From positions 118,519 through 182,518 of the forward strand of contig NZ_JAFCLP010000015.1 of assembly GCF_018129405.1 (NCBI RefSeq): a DNA stretch of 64,000 bases, written 5' to 3'. Every line of letters begins with the position of its first letter. The stretch's first letter is position 1. Position numbers and translations under genes: made by a program. The stretch comes from Bradyrhizobium iriomotense. GTDB taxonomy: Bacteria; Pseudomonadota; Alphaproteobacteria; Rhizobiales; Xanthobacteraceae. The notes beneath the pieces are model-generated. The model made no database searches, was not told where the DNA came from, and saw only the letters and a program-made list of their open reading frames with translations. Shown in pieces: positions 17,336 through 26,305 of the stretch.

Positions 17336-18115
17336 ATGACTGATAATCGTAACACGCGGGTTCTCGTCGTCGCTGCCGCGGTCTTGGCGTTAGTGTTGGG
17401 CTTCGCGTACGGGGCTACGTTCAGTGGCGGATGCGAGCTAGTTAAAGATGCCCCATTTGGGTGCGTTGAATGGTGGCTCGCTCGTTATCAAACACTCATT
17501 GCAATGTTTGGTGCAATTTTTGTTGCGTGGTTGAGTGTCCAGCCGGTTCTAAGGCAGCTCAAACTGTCGTCGTTGCAGACCGCAGTTGCTTTGCAGCAGG
17601 TTCATGCGGATCGCGAAAAGCGGCTGGAGAATTGGTTCAAGCCGGAGCTGGCGGTACTCGAAAAGCTGTCCGACGATCTCGTGAGTGGTTATTATCGCAA
17701 CGAGGATGACCACGCCGTTCTTCCTCATTGGGTATGGAATCTGAACCAGACAGTTGACAGCACCCGTGATCGTCTAGTTCAGCGGCAGATCAAGAATATC
17801 GGGTCTACTGAGATAGCGGCGCATCGTCAGAGCCTAATAGACATCCTAAAGCGGCTCAGCGATTGTATGTCGGATTATAATGGATCGGTTTACGGAGACG
17901 ATCCTGAATACGACCTTTCCGACGAGGATCGGGCGAAGATTTACGAAGCCGAAGAGAGGGCACGCCAAGATTTGCCGTCTCGCATTGATGAGGTCTCAGT
18001 CGCGATCCGCAAGTTCGGCGAAGCTGTAACGGCAGAAGTCCACGATGTTCGTAAGAGACGCCGCTTCTATGATCAGGTATTAGCAAGTTCCGACTCTCAT
18101 GAGCTAGGTAGTTAG
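17336..18115 (+). CDS. Membrane-anchored protein of unknown function following TcmP
   Basis: 259 residues from ATG 17336. Two transmembrane helices lie near residues 8-27 and 49-68, separated by a short loop with two Cys. A long, charged, helical cytosolic domain follows (residues ~80-255). No catalytic motif was recognised. It begins 36 bases after tcmP on the same strand. In conflict systems a two-helix membrane protein as last gene often serves as effector or anchor; here that is only inference. Confidence 0.65.
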   Translation: MTDNRNTRVLVVAAAVLALVLGFAYGATFSGGCELVKDAPFGCVEWWLARYQTLIAMFGAIFVAWLSVQPVLRQLKLSSLQTAVALQQVHADREKRLENWFKPELAVLEKLSDDLVSGYYRNEDDHAVLPHWVWNLNQTVDSTRDRLVQRQIKNIGSTEIAAHRQSLIDILKRLSDCMSDYNGSVYGDDPEYDLSDEDRAKIYEAEERARQDLPSRIDEVSVAIRKFGEAVTAEVHDVRKRRRFYDQVLASSDSHELGS

Positions 18116-18160
18116 CCCCGCAGTATTTCGGGCGCATCGCGCCCATCCCGGATCTGGCCC

Positions 18161-20701
18161 TCAGTCACTCAGGAGACCGCGTTGCTCGCTTTCAAGCTGA
18201 CGCATGAGGATGGAAAATCGAGCGTCGATCTGGCTTGCCACCGCGCGGGGATCGTCGGCTCCATTAATCGTCCAGTGATTCTGGATGGTAACAGGTCCTG
18301 GGGTCGTCGTGTTCTCGCTCGAACTCGCGACCGCCGACGCGCCATCCGAGGTCAGACGGCGCAGCGTGTCGTTGGGCTCGATGCGTCCGGACATGCCGGG
18401 CACGAAAAGCTCGGGGCCTTGCTCGCCGACAAGATAAGGCTTGCCGAAGCTCACAGGCCCGCCCATAGCGCGAGCGCCAGCGATGGGCGCAGGGGCGGCA
18501 CCGCCCGCCGGGGCTCCCTTGCCCCCGCCGCCGCTGCTAAAGACGCCCTTGATCGCGCTGCCCAGCGACATCGCCTTGTCGATGGCTGCGCCGAAGAAGC
18601 CAATCAGGCTTTGGATCGCGGAGATGACCGACCGCACGCCCGACGCTGCAACGCCGCCAACGGTCTGGCCCCACTCGCGCCACTTCGCATTGGTCGCGTC
18701 GAGCGGACCGAGCAACTGCGACATCCAATTGTAGACCGAGGCCAAGCCGTCCGAGATTGCCTTCACGGCCGGACCGGCGGGGCCGAGACCTTCCATGAAG
18801 CCCTGACCGAACCCCGCGAAGAACTCCTTGATGCCCGCCCAATTGTTGTAGACCCACACGCTCAAAGCCGTCAGCGCTACGACCAGCGCCGTAATGATCA
18901 GACCGACCGGGTTTGCGACGAGCGCCCACATGGCGACACCGATGGCCCGCATAGCGGCCAGCGGAAAGAGCAGGATCGACCGGCCCAGGGCGAGCAGAGA
19001 GCCACCGAGAGCCGACAGGGTCGCCGCTGCCCCGAGCGCCGTCAGCATGTGGAAGCCCAGTGCCATCGCCGCCAGACGGCCTACAGCGGCAGTCGCCACG
19101 CCAGCGATGACGCCGCCGAGCATAACGAAGCCACGCGCAACCAGACCCACGGGAGTGAGCAAGGCGGTTAGCGCAAACGCGCCTACGCGGCCGACGGCAC
19201 CGAGCGCGAGCGCCAGCGGACCGGCCGCTGCGGCTGCCGTCGCAAGACCGATGCCCAGCCGCAGCACGGCCGGGTTCGATTGTGCGAGAGATTTGAGCCC
19301 TTCGGACACGCTTTTGAAGAGGGTGGTGATCTCGGGCAGCACCGCCCGGACCAGAGTGTTGCCCAGCGACTGCCACGCCGCGTCAAGCTCGCGGACCGCT
19401 TTCGACAAGCCCTGATTAGCGATGTCGAAGGTCTTCGCGCTATAACCGGGCGCGTTCGTGTTGATGTCGTTCAGGATGCCTTCGAGGTCAGCCTTCAGAA
19501 GGGAGAGCATGCGAACCGACTGCCGCCCTTCGAAGATGCGGGCGAGGTCGCCTTGCGTCGCGCCTTTCTTTTTCAGGTCGATCAGGAGCTTCGTGAGGTC
19601 TACCTTGCTGCCGGCCATCGTGAATGCAGCATCCACCGCCTGCAGCACGGACTCGCGGTCCTTCGCCGCTTCCGATCCGAACTTGGCAACGACCGCGTCA
19701 TAGATTGCCTTGCGCTGCTTCTCGGTGTTACCTTCGTTGCTGGCCAGCGCCGCGTCGATATCCTTCTCACTACCAGCCATGTCGAAGCCGTTGGCGCTCA
19801 GCCCGGCGGCGACACCGGCGCCGGTTCGCTTGCCCCCAGATACGTAGTCGCCGTAGTCGAGACCAAGGCGTGCCATCGCTGCCCGGCCTTCCTTCGTCGG
19901 CTTGAGCAGGCGCACATATGCCGAGCGAAGGGCAACGCCCGCCTCGGGGCCAAGCTGCCCGGCCTTGTTCAAGGCGATGATCAGTGCGTTGGTGGACTCA
20001 ATCGATTCGCCAGCGGCCGATGCGGCGCTACCGACGAATTTATAAGCCTCCATCATGTCTTTCATTGAAGCGCTGGTTGCGTTGGCGCCATAGGCCAGAT
20101 TGTCGGCGATGCGGCGGCTGCTAGCGGAGGCATCCTCAACGGTCCTCATGCTCAGTCCGTATTGCGTCACGATCTTGCTCACGGCGCCGGCAACTTCGGC
20201 AGCCGGCATGTCGCCGACAATCGAGCCTTCGAGGATCGAAGCGATTGATCCCTTGGCGCCCGGCACTGAGAAGCCGGCCTTCAGCATCTCATTGAGGGCC
20301 TTCAGGGTGTTCGTCGCGCTCCCGTACTTCGCGGCGATCGAGTCGGCAAAATTCTCGATTTCTAGACGTTCGGAATGCGAGACGCCGCCCAAAGCCTCGG
20401 TGAAGTTGCCCGCCCTGTCGCGCTCAAGAGCGCTGCGGATCATGCCGATGGCGGCGAAGCCCGTGGGCGCGGTGACACCCATGGCGAGGTTGCGGCCTTT
20501 GCTCTGGACCCGCTCCAACTTTTTCGCGGTCGCATCGATATGCTTTTGCGCGGCAATGAACGGCGCCGAGACGCTTTGCCCGATCTTCGCGACCGTCGCA
20601 GCCAAGCTGTTGACTTGCGCCTTCGTAGCACTGACGGCAGCGCCGAGGCTGGGATTGACCTTACCACCGATATTGACAAATACGGAAAATTCTTGGGCCA
20701 C
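18161..20701 (-). CDS. Phage tail tape measure protein
   Basis: 846 residues. An N-terminal helical region carries GGKVNPSLGAAVSATKAQVN and ASFSxxG-type repeats. A tape-measure core follows (residues ~80-330) with SMKDMMEAYKFVGSAASAAG and QLGPEAGVALRSAY. Hydrophobic helices lie at ~480-640, a glycine-rich linker follows, and the usual C-terminal GGPVSFGKPYLVGEQGPELFVP is present. It sets tail length and has membrane-penetrating segments. It is the last gene of a tightly packed minus-strand operon that starts near 22479. No other major tail genes follow it (tail tip, baseplate and fibres are missing). Confidence 0.92.
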   Translation of the reverse strand: MAQEFSVFVNIGGKVNPSLGAAVSATKAQVNSLAATVAKIGQSVSAPFIAAQKHIDATAKKLERVQSKGRNLAMGVTAPTGFAAIGMIRSALERDRAGNFTEALGGVSHSERLEIENFADSIAAKYGSATNTLKALNEMLKAGFSVPGAKGSIASILEGSIVGDMPAAEVAGAVSKIVTQYGLSMRTVEDASASSRRIADNLAYGANATSASMKDMMEAYKFVGSAASAAGESIESTNALIIALNKAGQLGPEAGVALRSAYVRLLKPTKEGRAAMARLGLDYGDYVSGGKRTGAGVAAGLSANGFDMAGSEKDIDAALASNEGNTEKQRKAIYDAVVAKFGSEAAKDRESVLQAVDAAFTMAGSKVDLTKLLIDLKKKGATQGDLARIFEGRQSVRMLSLLKADLEGILNDINTNAPGYSAKTFDIANQGLSKAVRELDAAWQSLGNTLVRAVLPEITTLFKSVSEGLKSLAQSNPAVLRLGIGLATAAAAAGPLALALGAVGRVGAFALTALLTPVGLVARGFVMLGGVIAGVATAAVGRLAAMALGFHMLTALGAAATLSALGGSLLALGRSILLFPLAAMRAIGVAMWALVANPVGLIITALVVALTALSVWVYNNWAGIKEFFAGFGQGFMEGLGPAGPAVKAISDGLASVYNWMSQLLGPLDATNAKWREWGQTVGGVAASGVRSVISAIQSLIGFFGAAIDKAMSLGSAIKGVFSSGGGGKGAPAGGAAPAPIAGARAMGGPVSFGKPYLVGEQGPELFVPGMSGRIEPNDTLRRLTSDGASAVASSSENTTTPGPVTIQNHWTINGADDPRAVASQIDARFSILMRQLESEQRGLLSD

Positions 20702-20706
20702 GATTC

Positions 20707-20961
20707 TTACCTAAATGAGCGCGTAGCTCCGTCGAGCATAGCAACGACCAAATCCCCAGCACGTTGCGCGTCGTCCGGTTCGAGGTGCCGAATAACTTTT
20801 CTCGGCACGTCGTACACCTTCGCCAAAGAGCGGATCACCTGCTCGGGCGAGTTGGTTCTGAAGCTCGCAACGGCGCCGAACGACGCTACCGCAAGCTTGT
20901 CGTGGCGCTCCCCGTCGATTTCGACGGGTACGGTCAGCGTGATCTCTGCGGGCACGGGCAT
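20707..20961 (-). CDS. Putative phage tail assembly chaperone
   Basis: 84 residues from ATG 20961, eight bases after GAGGG. It opens with PAEITLTVPVEIDG and has a helical C-terminal half. Size, opening and position right before the tape measure gene fit a tail assembly chaperone (gpE/gp41-like). No programmed frameshift product was looked for in detail. Confidence 0.6.
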   Translation of the reverse strand: MPVPAEITLTVPVEIDGERHDKLAVASFGAVASFRTNSPEQVIRSLAKVYDVPRKVIRHLEPDDAQRAGDLVVAMLDGATRSFR

Positions 20962-20966
20962 GTGAG

Positions 20967-21815
20967 TCACCCTCGCGGCCAAATGTGGTCTTCACCTGAG
21001 AACGCAGGCGGGAGCCGCACCGATGACAGAGGTTCTTCGCTCCGGCCGGGACGGAATGACACGCGCTCGATAACGACCTCGCGATCTTCAAGAGTGGGGG
21101 TGATGGTGAGCACGCGACCATAGTAGTCGTGCTGGACCGCCGGGACCGGGATTGCCTTGCCGTCGCGGCCGATGCCTGCCTCCCGAACTACTTCATGCGG
21201 GGCTTCATACTGAAACTTGGCCGTATCCGTATCGCGCGGGGAGCCGGGGTAACGATAGACCCAGCACTTCCGTACCGCGCGGCGCTCGCCGGCCGGGCGG
21301 TCGGGGCTCCTTCGGTGGATCGCGTCGTATGCCACGACGGGTTCGACGACGGGATTGGAGCGCAGCGCTGCGTTCACGGCCGTCGTTTCGATGTCGAGCG
21401 CTTCAAGGTTCGCGATCACTTCCGCGACGCGAGCAGCGGCGGTGGCGTATTCCGCCAACAGCTTGGCGGCTTCCTTGGTGTTCGCCTTCCGCGCGGCTTC
21501 TGCACGCTGGCGCAATGAGTCGTCGGCGGCAACCTTGGCGGCGGCCTCCTCAGCCGCGATCACGTTCGGAAGTTCGACGGTCAGATGGTTGGCGCGGGCT
21601 TCAAGTCGCATGATTGCGCGCTTGATCGCTGCGGCGTCAGCGTCAGCCTGGGCGTGCTGGCTATCGTTCATGACGGCAATGCCGGCAAGTACGCCTTCTT
21701 GCTGCGCGCGGTGTGCGGCAATCTCAGATTCAGCCCGCGCGATCTCGGCGCGGATCGTTGCGGAGGTGATGGCGGTCTTGGGTGAGAAGAACTTGGCGAG
21801 CAGGTTCATGATCAA
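20967..21815 (-). CDS. Phage-associated hypothetical protein with coiled-coil N-terminus
   Basis: 282 residues from ATG 21815, overlapping the preceding stop (ATGA). Residues ~20-150 are alanine-rich coiled coil; residues ~165-282 look globular with many beta strands and a CWVYRYPGS segment. It has no recognised family. Its place in the tail operon suggests a virion or assembly role. Confidence 0.6.
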   Translation of the reverse strand: MIMNLLAKFFSPKTAITSATIRAEIARAESEIAAHRAQQEGVLAGIAVMNDSQHAQADADAAAIKRAIMRLEARANHLTVELPNVIAAEEAAAKVAADDSLRQRAEAARKANTKEAAKLLAEYATAAARVAEVIANLEALDIETTAVNAALRSNPVVEPVVAYDAIHRRSPDRPAGERRAVRKCWVYRYPGSPRDTDTAKFQYEAPHEVVREAGIGRDGKAIPVPAVQHDYYGRVLTITPTLEDREVVIERVSFRPGRSEEPLSSVRLPPAFSGEDHIWPRG

Positions 21816-22294
21816 TCTTTCTGAGTCCTGGAGTTGTGCCGGGCCTGCACGGCGGCGACCGCCGCATCGTGCGCTCTTTGCATCCGAGCGTAGGCGGCAG
21901 CGCCTTCGGCGCGCTTGTGGTTAAGCTCGCGAGCGAGTGCGTCGTACTCGGCTTGGACGCGATCGGCTTCGCGCTTCGCGACTTTGTATGAGTCTGCGGC
22001 GGACGCTGCCGGGGGATTCGATGTCGCGGCGGCCGGCATCGCAGGTCGCGCCACCCGGGGAGTCGACGGTGCTGCCGGTGCCTTCGGAGCGGGCTTCGGC
22101 GCGACGGCCGCGAGCGCTTCGCCAATGCCGAGCCAACGATGAAACGCGGTGCTCTCGCGCATCGTGGCGAATGCGGTGGCGTGAGGCATGCCGTGGCGCG
22201 CCTTGAACTGCTCATCGGCGAGCCCGCGGCGAGCCGCAGCGAGGTCGCCGGATGCAGCCATGAAGTCGGCTTGAAGTCGGCCAACGCGGCTCAT
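21812..22294 (-). CDS. Phage-associated hypothetical protein
   Basis: 160 residues from ATG 22294, overlapping the upstream HTH gene stop. Helical ends flank an Ala/Pro-rich linker around residues 70-100. The C-terminal helix is a heptad-rich coiled coil. The function is unknown; it is translationally coupled on both sides. Confidence 0.6.
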   Translation of the reverse strand: MSRVGRLQADFMAASGDLAAARRGLADEQFKARHGMPHATAFATMRESTAFHRWLGIGEALAAVAPKPAPKAPAAPSTPRVARPAMPAAATSNPPAASAADSYKVAKREADRVQAEYDALARELNHKRAEGAAAYARMQRAHDAAVAAVQARHNSRTQKD

Positions 22295-22479
22295 TTCGAG
22301 CCCCCAATCTTGTGCTGCGCAAGCCACGCATCGAACGCCGTGACGCTATAGCGGCACACACCCGAACCGACCTGGATGAACGCGGGACCGATTCCGCGAC
22401 GCGCGTAATTCGCGAGCGTGTTCGCCGAGAAGCCGCCGCGTGCGGCGATCTGGCGGCGAGAGAGGAAGACCTCGGACAT
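22291..22479 (-). CDS. AlpA/MerR-like helix-turn-helix DNA-binding protein
   Basis: 62 residues from ATG 22479. FLSRRQIAARGGFSANTLANY is a MerR/AlpA-type helix-turn-helix; the ending AFDAWLAQHK resembles excisionase-family proteins. It heads the five-gene operon that ends with the tape measure gene, an unusual place for such a regulator, so it may autoregulate this tail module. Confidence 0.65.
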   Translation of the reverse strand: MSEVFLSRRQIAARGGFSANTLANYARRGIGPAFIQVGSGVCRYSVTAFDAWLAQHKIGGSK

Positions 22480-22628
22480 TTTTGACCTCAAAGAAGTAGC
22501 GGCGAGCGGAGAGAAAACTGGCTAAAAAGAACGCTCGCCGCTCTTGTCGTTTCTGCTTTGTCAGAGCGGCGGTGACATGCGCACAATGCTCAACCCGCTC
22601 AATCCGCAACAGCCGATTACGGTATCTT

Positions 22629-23054
22629 TTAAGCGGCGGGCACAGCGCGCTTCACGTTGTCGTTGGCGACACCCGCCATGCGCCTGTCGTGTTCGGCCAG
22701 AATGGCGGCGCGTTCGTCCGCCCGCATGCGGAGCAACTTTTGCTCGGTGTGGATGTCAAGCAAAGCGCACCACGTCTGCGGGATATTCATTCGCATCTTG
22801 AGGGCGAGCGCGGTGAGTTCGCCAGCGAGCGCCGGGGGAAGCGCTTCGAGTTCGGGCACGGGGCAAAGTTGAAATCTGAGAGTCGTCAGCAACGCGGTCA
22901 AACTCTCTAAACCCGGGTTATTTTTTCTTCTCCACCCCTTGATAGTCGGGATTTGCACGCCTGAAAGTTCGGAGGCGTCGAGATACCGCATGCGCTGCCG
23001 ACCAAGCTCTGCGAACACAAGCCGCGCAAAGGGTCCGATATGGTTTTTGGGCAT
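22629..23054 (-). CDS. XRE-like helix-turn-helix regulator
   Basis: 141 residues from ATG 23054, six bases after GGAG. ASELSGVQIPTIKGWRRKN near residues 21-40 is a Cro/CI-type HTH; the rest is helical. A longer start (ATG 23144) is possible. It lies 150 bases upstream of the HTH-tail operon on the same strand and is a candidate repressor for it. Confidence 0.6.
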   Translation of the reverse strand: MPKNHIGPFARLVFAELGRQRMRYLDASELSGVQIPTIKGWRRKNNPGLESLTALLTTLRFQLCPVPELEALPPALAGELTALALKMRMNIPQTWCALLDIHTEQKLLRMRADERAAILAEHDRRMAGVANDNVKRAVPAA

Positions 23055-23573
23055 CGTCACTCCGCGCCTGTTCCGATGCGGGGGCAGGTCGCGCTTGGGC
23101 CGGCGCGTTGAGAAGCCCTCGGGATAGAGCGGGGTGGCGTCCATGTGTGAAACCTCGGTGGGGCGATGAAGATGCAGGAGGGTTTCACGCAGGGGGTACC
23201 AGACGTGAGTCAGGTTGAGTCGCCCATGCCCATTACACTGCGCTCCGCGTATTTCGCAGAGCGAGAACAACAACCGACCTTTGGGGATATTTCTCTGCGA
23301 CTAGGCCGGGCTCGCACGTCACCCGCATGGGGGAGGGCCCTGGAAGGACCCAAAGTGTTGCAGATTTGCATGCCTCGAACTGAGGTCAGGTGAGCAAGGA
23401 GCTAGAGCCGCCCGATATCCGCTGTCTGCCGATAGCGGCACAATAGCGGACATCGCCGGATGCCGCAGATGGGCCACAACCGGAAGTGATGGACTTGCGC
23501 TACAGCAATGATGGCGGATAGGTGATAATTCTGGCAGCGGCGTCACTAGCCGCTCTTCTTGCGAGCCATTCGT
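23055..23573. other. 519-bp stretch without a gene
   Basis: No supported coding frame was found. Around 23408-23450 the sequence contains short inverted GC-rich arms (CCGCTGTC...GATAGCGG). Promoters for the XRE gene (leftward) and the Nudix gene (rightward) should lie here, but no clear -35/-10 pair stands out. Confidence 0.35.
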
Positions 23574-24011
23574 ATGCCCAATCAGATTGCAAGGACTGTC
23601 AGTGCGATGTTGATCGGCCCTGATGACAAAGTGCTTCTTGGTTTGCGTGCGCCCACGAAAAAGGTCTGGCCAAGCCATTGGCACACTATCGGGGGGCGGG
23701 TTGAAAACGGTGAAAGCCTCGATAATGCGCTGATCCGCGAAGTTCAGGAAGAGGTGGGAGTTACGCCAACTCAATTTAAGATCATAGCGACAGTTAGAGA
23801 GCGGCAGCCGGAGATCTTCGGAGATGCGTTTCATTCCGTTTATGCTGTCACAAGTTGGCGAGGCGGTGACCCAACCAACGTCTGTGACGAGCATACAGAA
23901 TTGAAGTGGTTCAGCATCAGTGAAATGCGTCTCCTGACGAACATCGTAGACCCCAACTATCCATCCCTTGCCGAGATAGCCATGGGGGCAGCCTTTAAGC
24001 CCGCGCGCTAA
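23574..24011 (+). CDS. Nudix hydrolase
   Basis: About 145 residues from ATG 23574. The Nudix box is complete: GRVENGESLDNALIREVQEEVG. The family hydrolyses nucleoside diphosphates linked to another group; the substrate cannot be read. It converges on the phosphatase gene at 24008 and overlaps it by four bases. It is cargo inside the element. Confidence 0.85.
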   Translation: MPNQIARTVSAMLIGPDDKVLLGLRAPTKKVWPSHWHTIGGRVENGESLDNALIREVQEEVGVTPTQFKIIATVRERQPEIFGDAFHSVYAVTSWRGGDPTNVCDEHTELKWFSISEMRLLTNIVDPNYPSLAEIAMGAAFKPAR

Positions 24012-24793
24012 CCTCCGTTATTGAGGAGGTGAAGAGCCTGCGCATGAAGACCGGCAGTTGCCGAAGCTAAAACCGGGCCACCCTCCTCAGCCCGCCCGCC
24101 ATCAATCCGAGTCACCACTCCGCCCGCCTTTTCGATGATCGGGATCAACGCGACGATATCGTAGGGTTGGAGCGAAGGTTCGACGGCGAGGTCAATACGG
24201 CCAGCCGCGAGCATTGCCGTGGCATAGCAATCGCCGCCGTAGCGGGTCATCCGGACCGAAGCGGCAAGGCAATCGAAGCCCTGCTTGAGCTCTCCATGAT
24301 AGAGCTCAGGCGAAGTCGTATGCAGGATGGCCCGCGACAGCGTGCCGACGTCTCGCGTGGACAGCCGTTGGCGCTTGCCGGCGTGTTCGCACCAGGCCCC
24401 ATCGGCGGTGGCCCAGAAACGCTCCCTCGTGAAGGGCTGGGTCATCATTCCCTGTTCGGCTCGGCCATCGACGGTGAGACCGATCAGCGTGCCCCAGACA
24501 GGAAGGCCGCAGATAAAGGGACGAGTCCCATCCACCGGGTCCAAGACCCAGCGGCAAGAACCGCTTCCGGTTAGACCGAGTTCTTCGCCCAGAATGGCAT
24601 GGTCGGGATATTCGGCTTCGATCGCTGCTCGAATCGCAATCTCGGCTTCCCGGTCAGCGTCGGTCACCGGGTCGAAGTAACCCTCCCCAGTTTTGGAATC
24701 GACGGCAAGGTCGGTTCGAAAGCGCGGCAAGGTTTCGCGATCGGCGATATCTGCCAATCGATGAAGGAAATCGGCGCTCGGCAGTTTTGGCAT
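24008..24793 (-). CDS. Inositol-monophosphatase-family phosphatase, HisN-like histidinol phosphatase
   Basis: About 261 residues from ATG 24793. Metal-site motifs are present: EEL (residue ~70), DPVDGTRPFICG, and late GGDCYA and PYDIVALIPIIEKAGG. The sequence pattern is that of the HisN branch, which removes phosphate from histidinol phosphate. Inside a mobile element it is most likely a second, acquired copy. The substrate could also be another sugar or nucleotide phosphate. Confidence 0.8.
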   Translation of the reverse strand: MPKLPSADFLHRLADIADRETLPRFRTDLAVDSKTGEGYFDPVTDADREAEIAIRAAIEAEYPDHAILGEELGLTGSGSCRWVLDPVDGTRPFICGLPVWGTLIGLTVDGRAEQGMMTQPFTRERFWATADGAWCEHAGKRQRLSTRDVGTLSRAILHTTSPELYHGELKQGFDCLAASVRMTRYGGDCYATAMLAAGRIDLAVEPSLQPYDIVALIPIIEKAGGVVTRIDGGRAEEGGPVLASATAGLHAQALHLLNNGG

Positions 24794-25132
24794 CAAATAT
24801 CTCCATTCGTGGACGATCACGGCCGCTTTATTCGGATGGCCGTCGAATTACACGCTAAACTTGCATAAAGGGTCCGGTGGTGATCCTGAAGGTCATCGCC
24901 GAGAACCCCGCGAGACCCGGGCGAGACCAGAAGAATGGATACCGTGAAGGGTGGCTGCGATGTCTCAAACCGGTCACAAGCCGCCCTTTGTGGTCCAGGT
25001 CAATCTGGTCGGTTAGTCTCCCTAAAGCCGACGTTGTCACGTGCTGACCGGAAGTCCGCCACGGGCCAATGGGCGGCGACATTCACACCGCCGCCGGGAG
25101 AATCTCCCCTTGCCGCAGCCCAATGGCGAACT

Positions 25133-25240
25133 TCATCGGCGTAACCACAAAATGAGGATGCCCATTGCGATCGGAGCCAGTCCAAAGGCCAGCGCAGCCC
25201 AGAACTTGGGCTCCTGCAGGATGTCGAAGAAGTCGAGCAT
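25133..25240 (-). CDS. Very small membrane protein (35 aa)
   Basis: ATG 25240 to TGA 25133. It starts MLDFFDILQEPKFWAALAF and then forms a single hydrophobic helix ending in WLRR. A polar start, one membrane helix and a positive C-terminal end are typical of real small membrane proteins. No strong Shine-Dalgarno is visible. It lies 48 bases beyond the end of the PepSY gene on the same strand, possibly co-transcribed with it. Confidence 0.5.
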   Translation of the reverse strand: MLDFFDILQEPKFWAALAFGLAPIAMGILILWLRR

Positions 25241-25287
25241 GTTGTGCAACGATAGCGGGTCTTGAACCCCTGGTCCCGACGCGCTCG

Positions 25288-25548
25288 CTAGTCATCGAGC
25301 TTTTCCGACGTGATCGCGCCGGTCTTGGCGTCGGCGTGAAATTCCATCCTCTGGCCATTCTTGACGCCTTCACCTTCCCATCGGCCGTCGTCGGCTTCTA
25401 TTTTGGTCACCTGCGTGTAGCCCGACTTAAGAACCTTCTCGATCACTTCCTGAGCCGGCATCCAGTCTGGCCCCGGCTGATCGGCTCTCGCCAAGTCCAG
25501 CGCACCGACTGAAAGGGTCATGGCGAAAATGGCAGTCGCTCTATTCAT
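25288..25548 (-). CDS. PepSY-domain secreted protein
   Basis: 86 residues. A signal peptide ends near LARA-DQ. The mature chain is a small PepSY-type domain (EVIEKVLKSGYTQVTKIEADDGRWEG; then HADAKTGAITSEKLDD). Such proteins are periplasmic and may inhibit peptidases or bind ligands. It is common in Bradyrhizobium and here rides on the element. Confidence 0.75.
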   Translation of the reverse strand: MNRATAIFAMTLSVGALDLARADQPGPDWMPAQEVIEKVLKSGYTQVTKIEADDGRWEGEGVKNGQRMEFHADAKTGAITSEKLDD

Positions 25549-25576
25549 GACAAAACTCCTGTTATCTTACCGAGCC

Positions 25577-25759
25577 TCACTTCTTGTCCGATTTTTTCTT
25601 GGCTTTCGACTTTTCCTTAGCCTTGAGCACGTCCGCTTGGCTGCGATACGCCTTGGCCATATTTAAGAAGTTCTGCGAGAGTTCGGCATCAGAGTAGGCC
25701 CGCGCCATACGCTCAGCCGTTTCTGCCTGTTTCCGGAAAAACTTGGCTTGCTTCACCAT
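25577..25759 (-). CDS. Small Lys-rich conserved hypothetical protein
   Basis: 60 residues from ATG 25759. One helical chain starts MVKQAKFFRKQAETAERMAR and ends in a strongly basic tail (KAKEKSKAKKKSDKK). The frame is open to 26035, but the internal ATG matches the small rhizobial proteins of this kind. The function is unknown; the basic tail could bind nucleic acid. Confidence 0.5.
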   Translation of the reverse strand: MVKQAKFFRKQAETAERMARAYSDAELSQNFLNMAKAYRSQADVLKAKEKSKAKKKSDKK

Positions 25760-25946
25760 CGCGCGCTCCGCCCCCCTCGCAGGAGTGCGAGAAAGTTTGT
25801 TCGAGGCCGGGATCAATGGCCCGATACCGCAGAAATCATAACACCAGGACGGGCCGAATGGGAATTGAGGATAGTTTTCCGGAGGTGTAGCCTGCCATTT
25901 TGTCAGCTTTGGCAAGCAGGCGCCGCGCTTAGCAGGAACGCCAGTC

Positions 25947-26219
25947 ATGAAGAACGCAGCCGTTGGGGCGTGGGTGGTTTTGCGAATTACAAGATGGATA
26001 AGCTGGATAAGTTTCTTGGCGTATTCCTTCGCCACGACGCTCGACCGTGAAAGCTATCTTAATCGCTTCGGCCAGCCTCTGCCTTCCACTGAAGCGTGGC
26101 TGTTTGGCTTGGCTTTTGCCGCCGTGGCTGCGGGGTTCTTCGAACTGATGATGCGCGAACGGGCAGGGATCGCCAGACCAGACTACTTCCGTCTGAAGCC
26201 TCCGAGCGCGCCTCATTAA
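25947..26219 (+). CDS. Small membrane protein
   Basis: 90 residues from ATG 25947 with AGGA upstream. Two likely membrane helices lie at residues ~8-30 and ~47-68. A positive segment follows (MMRERAG). It precedes mgtC by 86 bases on the same strand. No family was recognised. Confidence 0.5.
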   Translation: MKNAAVGAWVVLRITRWISWISFLAYSFATTLDRESYLNRFGQPLPSTEAWLFGLAFAAVAAGFFELMMRERAGIARPDYFRLKPPSAPH

Positions 26220-26305
26220 GCTGAGGCGCCACACTGGCGAAGGAACAAAACCGCCCTTGCGTTAATGGGCTCCCAGCGCGGCCAAGCGTCGAGTAGAGGT
26301 AAGCC

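Noticed and set aside
18182-20068. Long plus-strand frames
   Set aside because: They are antisense to the tape measure gene, with no motifs.
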